From CAZIIK01 sp964539235 (GTDB lineage Bacteria; Pseudomonadota; Gammaproteobacteria; Francisellales; CACEW01), in assembly GCA_964539235.1 (NCBI GenBank), contig CAZIIK010000033.1, positions 1-8,805 on the forward strand: a DNA stretch of 8,805 nt, given 5' to 3'. Below the pieces are notes generated by a model. That model did no database searches and was not told the DNA's origin. It saw only the letters and a list, made by a program, of their open reading frames with translations. Below are positions 6,039 to 8,805 of this stretch, one piece after another. Within the stretch, counting starts at the first letter, position 1; every line of letters starts with the position of its first letter. The position numbers and the translations under genes are program-made.

Positions 6039-6913
6039 CACAAATCCTGACGATTCAGCAAAAACACACCTTGGCCACCATAGTCAAAATCTAACCAGGT
6101 AAAAGGCACATCTGGGAAAGCCGCTTCTAATGCTGGTGCGCTATTACCGACTTCAACAATTAACACACCATTTTCAGCCAAATAATCCGGTGCAGCCGCC
6201 AAAATACGACGCACGATATCGAGTCCATCATCACCTGCCTGCAAGCCTAAAATCGGTTCAGCTTGGAACTCTGCCGGCATAGCTGCAATATCAGCTGCAT
6301 CAACATAAGGCGGATTACTCACAATCAAGTCGTAAGGCTTTTGTGGCAGCCCTGCAAAAACATCGGCTTGATGTAACGTGACACGCGCCTGCAACTCATA
6401 GTGCTCCACATTGCGTTGTGCAACCGCTAACGCTTCTGGTGAAATATCCACGGCATCCACCTGGGCATCAGGCAATGCCAATGCACTGGCAATGGCAATG
6501 CATCCACTCCCTGTACCGATTTCTAATACGTGACGCACTTGCGCCGGATCTACCCACGGCTGGTAAGCAGTGCCAATCAACTCAGCAATGGTGGAACGCG
6601 GTACTAAAACATGTTCGTTCACATAAAATTCATACCCAGCAAACCAAGCGATATTTAACAAATAAGCTAAAGGCTGACGCGTTGCGATACGTTGCGCTGT
6701 AACCGTGCGGATACGTTCAAGTTGCACCGCTGTCAGGCGTCGAGCGAATAATTCAGGCTCGCCAGAAAACAGTAAATCACACAACGTCCATACTAAAAAG
6801 TAAGCTTCGTCCGCTGGATTGTCGGTGCCATGACCATAATACAAATCATGTTGGCTAAACTGCGCCGCGCACCAATGCACGGCATCTTCGGTAGTTTGTA
6901 AAGGCGCTGTCAT
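6038..6913 (-). CDS. prmB: Ribosomal protein uL3 N5-glutamine methyltransferase
   Basis: This 291-aa SAM-dependent methyltransferase modifies a glutamine of ribosomal protein L3 (uL3). SAM motif I is EIGTGSGCIA (131-140), and the glutamine-binding catalytic motif is NPPY (200-203). VPRSTIAELI (104-113) and MPAEFQAEP with LGLQAGDDGLD (212-232) are the features that separate PrmB from its paralogue PrmC, which targets release factors and has a PRPETE-type motif. The upstream frame closes four codons before the ATG at 6913, which fixes the start closely, although no strong Shine-Dalgarno is visible. A TATGAT at 6946-6951 on the minus strand could be a -10 box but lacks a recognisable -35. It is the first gene of the run that continues through the Cdd1-type gene, aroC, trpEG and the kinase. 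The pairing with aroC is common in gammaproteobacteria. Confidence 0.93.
   Translation of the reverse strand: MTAPLQTTEDAVHWCAAQFSQHDLYYGHGTDNPADEAYFLVWTLCDLLFSGEPELFARRLTAVQLERIRTVTAQRIATRQPLAYLLNIAWFAGYEFYVNEHVLVPRSTIAELIGTAYQPWVDPAQVRHVLEIGTGSGCIAIASALALPDAQVDAVDISPEALAVAQRNVEHYELQARVTLHQADVFAGLPQKPYDLIVSNPPYVDAADIAAMPAEFQAEPILGLQAGDDGLDIVRRILAAAPDYLAENGVLIVEVGNSAPALEAAFPDVPFTWLDFDYGGQGVFLLNRQDL
6045..6048 (-). promoter_or_regulatory. Ribosome binding site of the Cdd1-type gene
   Basis: Minus-strand AGGA is embedded in the last codons of prmB, six bases before the ATG at 6036-6038. It selects this start over the adjacent GTG, which would be only three bases away. Confidence 0.5.
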
Positions 6914-7061
6914 CGCATTCGATTAACTGTAGCAAATCAGCCAGCATCATAACGGAAAAATAGTCGAACACCAGTGAACGGTTCATCATGAGTTTTTTGG
7001 AATGAAAACTCATAGTCAGTAGAAGCAGATGATTTGAATCAGAGGCAGAATAATGAGTTCT
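6914..7061. other. Intergenic region upstream of prmB, with an inverted repeat
   Basis: No gene is supported here. The one clear structure is a perfect 9-bp inverted repeat, ATGAGTTTT (6988-6996) and AAAACTCAT (7005-7013), with an 8-base loop. It has no T-run on either strand, so it is not a classical terminator. It may be a regulator site for the prmB operon or a remnant repeat. Before the IS insertion this stretch joined the Rpn-like gene end to prmB. Confidence 0.5.
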
Positions 7062-7069
7062 AGAAAACG
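7062..7069. repeat. Target-site duplication, left copy
   Basis: AGAAAACG directly abuts the left end of the insertion sequence. It matches AGAAAATG beyond the right end at seven of eight positions. Eight or nine bp is the usual duplication for IS256-family elements. The mismatch suggests divergence after insertion, or a coincidental A-rich match. Confidence 0.7.
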
Positions 7070-7110
7070 GGGACTGTAAAATATTTAGTGTAAATTGCTG
7101 ATTTAGTCAG
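7070..7110 (+). repeat. Terminal inverted repeat, transposase-distal (left) end
   Basis: The repeat begins GGGACTGTAAA and ends at the conserved GATTTAGTCAG. It pairs with 8623-8661, with an offset of two bases in the middle. Conserved islands are GTAAA, GTGTAA and GATTTAGTCAG, which are likely transposase contact points by inference. Confidence 0.8.
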
Positions 7111-7118
7111 CGTTTTTT
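7097..7118 (+). terminator. Weak intrinsic terminator candidate at the IS left end
   Basis: On the plus strand GCTGA (7097-7101) and TCAGC (7107-7111) form a 5-bp stem with a 5-base loop, followed by one G and six T. It overlaps the inner part of the inverted repeat. It would stop plus-strand transcripts entering the element antisense to the transposase. The stem is short, so this is tentative. Confidence 0.35.
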
Positions 7119-7228
7119 GTGGCCACTTGGGATGTGACCAATTGTTGCCATCGCAAGATAGCAAATTTCGCATCAAATAGGCATGATTTTCCTGTTTTTC
7201 CTTAAATTTAGGTAAATCCTGTTGGGCG

Positions 7229-7283
7229 GTGGGTATGTGTACAGTTCTGGCACGCTTAGCGTGGCAGCTGTGCACATATCCAC
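7229..7283. repeat. Large imperfect hairpin in the IS tail
   Basis: Arms 7229-7255 and 7259-7283 fold around a 3-base TTA loop. The pairing runs 5 bp (7251-7255 with 7259-7263), a G·G mismatch, 3 bp, a 2-base bulge (7245-7246), then 16 bp (7229-7244 with 7268-7283). That gives about 24 pairs, two of them G·T. Such a stem is far beyond chance and would be stable as RNA on either strand. Confidence 0.8.
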
Positions 7284-7300
7284 GGCTTGATCCGGTGTGG

Positions 7301-7333
7301 TTGTGGTAAAATCACGCAGGGATTTTTCCACAA
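7301..7333. repeat. Second hairpin, just after the transposase stop
   Basis: Arms TTGTGGTAAAATC (7301-7313) and GATTTTTCCACAA (7321-7333) pair at 12 of 13 positions, with a single T·T mismatch, around the loop ACGCAGG. In the transposase mRNA it would begin 19 bases after the stop codon. No U-run follows, so it is not a standard intrinsic terminator. It could stabilise the 3' end or belong to a structured RNA with the neighbouring hairpin. Confidence 0.75.
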
Positions 7334-7352
7334 ATGCACGGGATGGTCAGTT

Positions 7353-8591
7353 TTACAGCACTTTGGAAAGCCGTTCTTCGAGCATGATCGCAAAGCGATT
7401 CATCGCCGCTTTCCAATTCTGAATAGGCATCGTCCATTTCACTGAAATATTTTTGAGTGCCAAATATAGCAGCTTGAGCGCTGCATCATCTGACGGGAAA
7501 ACTCGTTTGTTCTTAAGCACCTTGCGCAAACTGGCATTGAGCGATTCAATCGCATTGGTGGTATAAATTACCTTGCGGATCTCTGCAGGATACTCAAAAA
7601 AGGGCGTGATATGATCCCAATGCAATTGCCAGCTTTTACCAATCGAAGGATATTCCGCATCCCATTTCTCCCTAAATTCACCCAGCGCCAATTCTGCCCC
7701 AGATAGCTTGTCAGATTGGTAAATGCGTTTTAAATCTGATGCGACTGCCTTGCGCACTTTCCAGCTGACATATCTCAGTGAATTGCGTACCATATGCACA
7801 ATGCATAATTGCACTGCTGTTTGGGGGAACACAGCCTCTATCGCTTGGGGAAAACCTGTCAAACCATCCACACATGCTATGAAAATATCTTCTACCCCTC
7901 GATTCTTTAGCTCAGTCAGTACATTCAGCCAGAATTTAGCCCCTTCAGTCTCGCTGATCCAAATGCCTAGTAATTCTTTCTGCCCATCCAAATTAATCCC
8001 CAGGGCCAAATAAAAAGCTTTATTGATCACACGTTTATCTTGACGAACCTTGATCATTAAATCGTCAAAATACACCACCGGGTAAAGCTTATCCAAAGGC
8101 CGGTCCTGCCATTGCTTAACTTCCTCAAGCACACCCTCTGTCACATTAGAAACCAGCTTCGATGAAACCTCTACACCATAGAGCTCTTCCAATTGAGACT
8201 GGATATCTCGGGTAGTCATACCGCGCGCATATAAGCTGATAATCTTCTCATCAAAACCCTCAAATCGCCTCCGGTGCTTCTTAATGATCTGAGGATCAAA
8301 TTCGCTCGATCGATCCCGAGGCATTGCTATCGGCAGTTCTCCCTGATCCGTCTTAAGCGTCTTGCTGCTTTGACCATTACGGGCATTACCATTATTTCCC
8401 ATTCTACGGCTATGTTTCTCATAACCCAGATGATCCGTTAATTCCGATTCTAACGCACGATCTAGCAACGCTTTGGTCAGTTGTTTGATCAAACCATCTT
8501 TGCCCAGCAGCGACTCCGCTGTGCTATGGCCTTCTAGTAACGCATCCAGCGCTTCGGGCGGTAATATTTCTGATTTACGGTTTTTGCTCAT
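7353..8591 (-). CDS. IS256-family transposase (full length)
   Basis: This 412-aa DDE transposase is the length expected for the family and shows no internal stop or frameshift. The likely catalytic triad is Asp176 (YFDD), Asp242 (ACVDGLTGFPQAI) and Glu349 (TTNAIESLNASLRK). The family C-x2-H pair is present as Cys263 and His266 (LCIVHMVRNSLRY). The N-terminal third (residues 1-~150), with HLGYEKH and a later RGMTTRDI helix region, is the DNA-binding part. The protein moves the surrounding element through a circular copy-out intermediate, by family knowledge. AAGGAG (8600-8605) lies eight bases before the ATG, an unusually strong site for a transposase. Just upstream, palindromes TCAGGTCCTGA (8605-8615) and AGTTTAAACT (8615-8624) separate it from the inverted repeat. 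Confidence 0.97.
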   Translation of the reverse strand: MSKNRKSEILPPEALDALLEGHSTAESLLGKDGLIKQLTKALLDRALESELTDHLGYEKHSRRMGNNGNARNGQSSKTLKTDQGELPIAMPRDRSSEFDPQIIKKHRRRFEGFDEKIISLYARGMTTRDIQSQLEELYGVEVSSKLVSNVTEGVLEEVKQWQDRPLDKLYPVVYFDDLMIKVRQDKRVINKAFYLALGINLDGQKELLGIWISETEGAKFWLNVLTELKNRGVEDIFIACVDGLTGFPQAIEAVFPQTAVQLCIVHMVRNSLRYVSWKVRKAVASDLKRIYQSDKLSGAELALGEFREKWDAEYPSIGKSWQLHWDHITPFFEYPAEIRKVIYTTNAIESLNASLRKVLKNKRVFPSDDAALKLLYLALKNISVKWTMPIQNWKAAMNRFAIMLEERLSKVL

Positions 8592-8622
8592 CGTCAGTTC
8601 TCCTTCAGGTCCTGAGTTTAAA

Positions 8623-8661
8623 CTGACTAAATCCTACTTACACAGAATTATTTACGACCTC
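8623..8661 (-). repeat. Terminal inverted repeat, transposase-proximal (right) end
   Basis: Read inward on the minus strand from 8661 it begins GAGGTCGTAAATAATTC and ends GATTTAGTCAG. It mirrors 7070-7110. The segment with TAATTCTGTGTAA resembles the tips of other IS256-family elements. Confidence 0.8.
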
Positions 8662-8669
8662 AGAAAATG
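8662..8669. repeat. Target-site duplication, right copy
   Basis: AGAAAATG lies directly outside the right inverted repeat and pairs with AGAAAACG at 7062-7069, differing at one base. It ends two bases before the stop codon (8672-8674) of the neighbouring gene. Confidence 0.7.
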
Positions 8670-8671
8670 AA

Positions 8672-8805
8672 TTAATGCGCGGACAAACGCTGCTTAATCA
8701 ATTCCACCTGCTGTTGGGACAATTCAGTGATTTCCATCACAGACGAGACACCAGCCCCTTTCGCCAACATATTGTAAGCCACTTGTTCCAGACCTTGTTC
8801 AATAC
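8672..8805 (-). CDS. C-terminal end of an Rpn/PD-(D/E)XK nuclease-like protein (partial)
   Basis: Only the last 43 residues are inside the window; the gene continues beyond 8805. The frame reads IEQGLEQVAYNMLAKGAGVS and ends ELIKQRLSAH before TAA. An EQG-rich lead-in, then a helix with xxMLAKG and a short helix-turn-helix-like ending (VMEITELSQQQVELIK), is characteristic of the C-terminus of Rpn family recombination-promoting nucleases, also annotated as PD-(D/E)XK nuclease family transposases. The catalytic domain is not visible, so the family call rests on this tail alone. The insertion sequence landed two bases downstream and left the coding sequence intact. This frame is too short for an ORF caller but is open to the window edge. 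Confidence 0.6.
   Translation of the reverse strand, partial: IEQGLEQVAYNMLAKGAGVSSVMEITELSQQQVELIKQRLSAH

Larger units (their letters stand above)
7119..7352. other. Non-coding 3' tail of the insertion sequence
   Basis: This stretch between the transposase stop and the inner edge of the left inverted repeat holds no recognisable gene. An open frame on the minus strand (7060-7275, GTG start) crosses the element boundary to end in the flanking target duplication, lacks a ribosome binding site and shows no known domain. The notable content is two hairpins (7229-7283 and 7301-7333). Together with the inverted repeats, the tail makes up nearly a fifth of the element. Confidence 0.6.
7070..8661 (-). 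mobile_element. Complete IS256-family insertion sequence (~1.59 kb)
   Basis: The ends were found by aligning both flanks of the transposase gene. GGGACTGTAAAATATTTAG from 7070 inward and GAGGTCGTAAATAATTCTG from 8661 inward (minus strand) agree without gaps at 16 of 25 positions. Both then reach an identical GATTTAGTCAG (7100-7110; complement of 8623-8633). The flanks carry an 8-bp duplication with one mismatch. Compact IS256 elements are about 1.3-1.5 kb. This one is longer because about 280 bp lie between the transposase stop and the left end, and that stretch contains two strong hairpins. The transposase frame is intact, so the element may be active. It inserted two bases beyond the stop of the neighbouring gene and upstream of prmB, so it interrupts no coding sequence. 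Confidence 0.88.

Noticed and set aside
6826..6955. A short minus-strand frame overlapping the prmB start (beginning MMLADLLQLIEC), considered as a leader peptide
   Set aside because: It contains no Trp or other attenuator-type codon run. No alternative terminator hairpin follows, and it runs out of frame into prmB.
7060..7275. A 71-codon open frame on the minus strand downstream of the transposase
   Set aside because: It starts with GTG without a ribosome binding site and overlaps the large hairpin. It runs through the inverted repeat and ends in the target duplication outside the element. It shows no recognisable domain. It is best treated as a chance frame inside the IS tail, although conservation of its translation in other IS copies would change this view.

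Overview
The window looks like a stretch of gammaproteobacterial chromosome of moderate GC. This is an inference from the prmB–aroC pairing, the type of N5-glutamine methyltransferase, the sigma70-like promoter and the Shine-Dalgarno starts. It cannot be narrowed to a genus from the sequence alone. Every gene supported here reads on the minus strand, so transcription runs from high to low coordinates.

Reading in the direction of transcription, the window opens with the C-terminal end of a gene entering from beyond 8805. Its tail resembles that of Rpn/PD-(D/E)XK nuclease ('putative transposase') proteins. Two bases past its stop codon sits a complete IS256-family element (7070-8661). Its inverted ends and a one-mismatch 8-bp target duplication can be read directly. 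The element has a full-length DDE transposase and an unusually long, about 280-bp, tail after the transposase stop. That tail contains two large hairpins and is the least explained DNA in the window.

Next comes a tightly packed housekeeping block: prmB (ribosomal protein uL3 methyltransferase), a small helix-hairpin-helix protein of the Cdd1 type, aroC (chorismate synthase), a fused anthranilate synthase TrpE-TrpG, and a PfkB-family sugar/nucleoside kinase. Spacings are 1-base overlap, 69 bp, 13 bp and a 4-base ATGA overlap, so these five genes probably form one operon. AroC makes chorismate, and the TrpEG fusion converts it with glutamine to anthranilate. The role of the coupled kinase is open.

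The low-coordinate end is accessory DNA. It holds a ribbon-helix-helix antitoxin and MazF/PemK toxin pair with its own promoter, a short GC-rich direct/inverted repeat cluster (645-701), and an ATPase gene truncated just before its Walker B motif by unrelated sequence running to the window edge.
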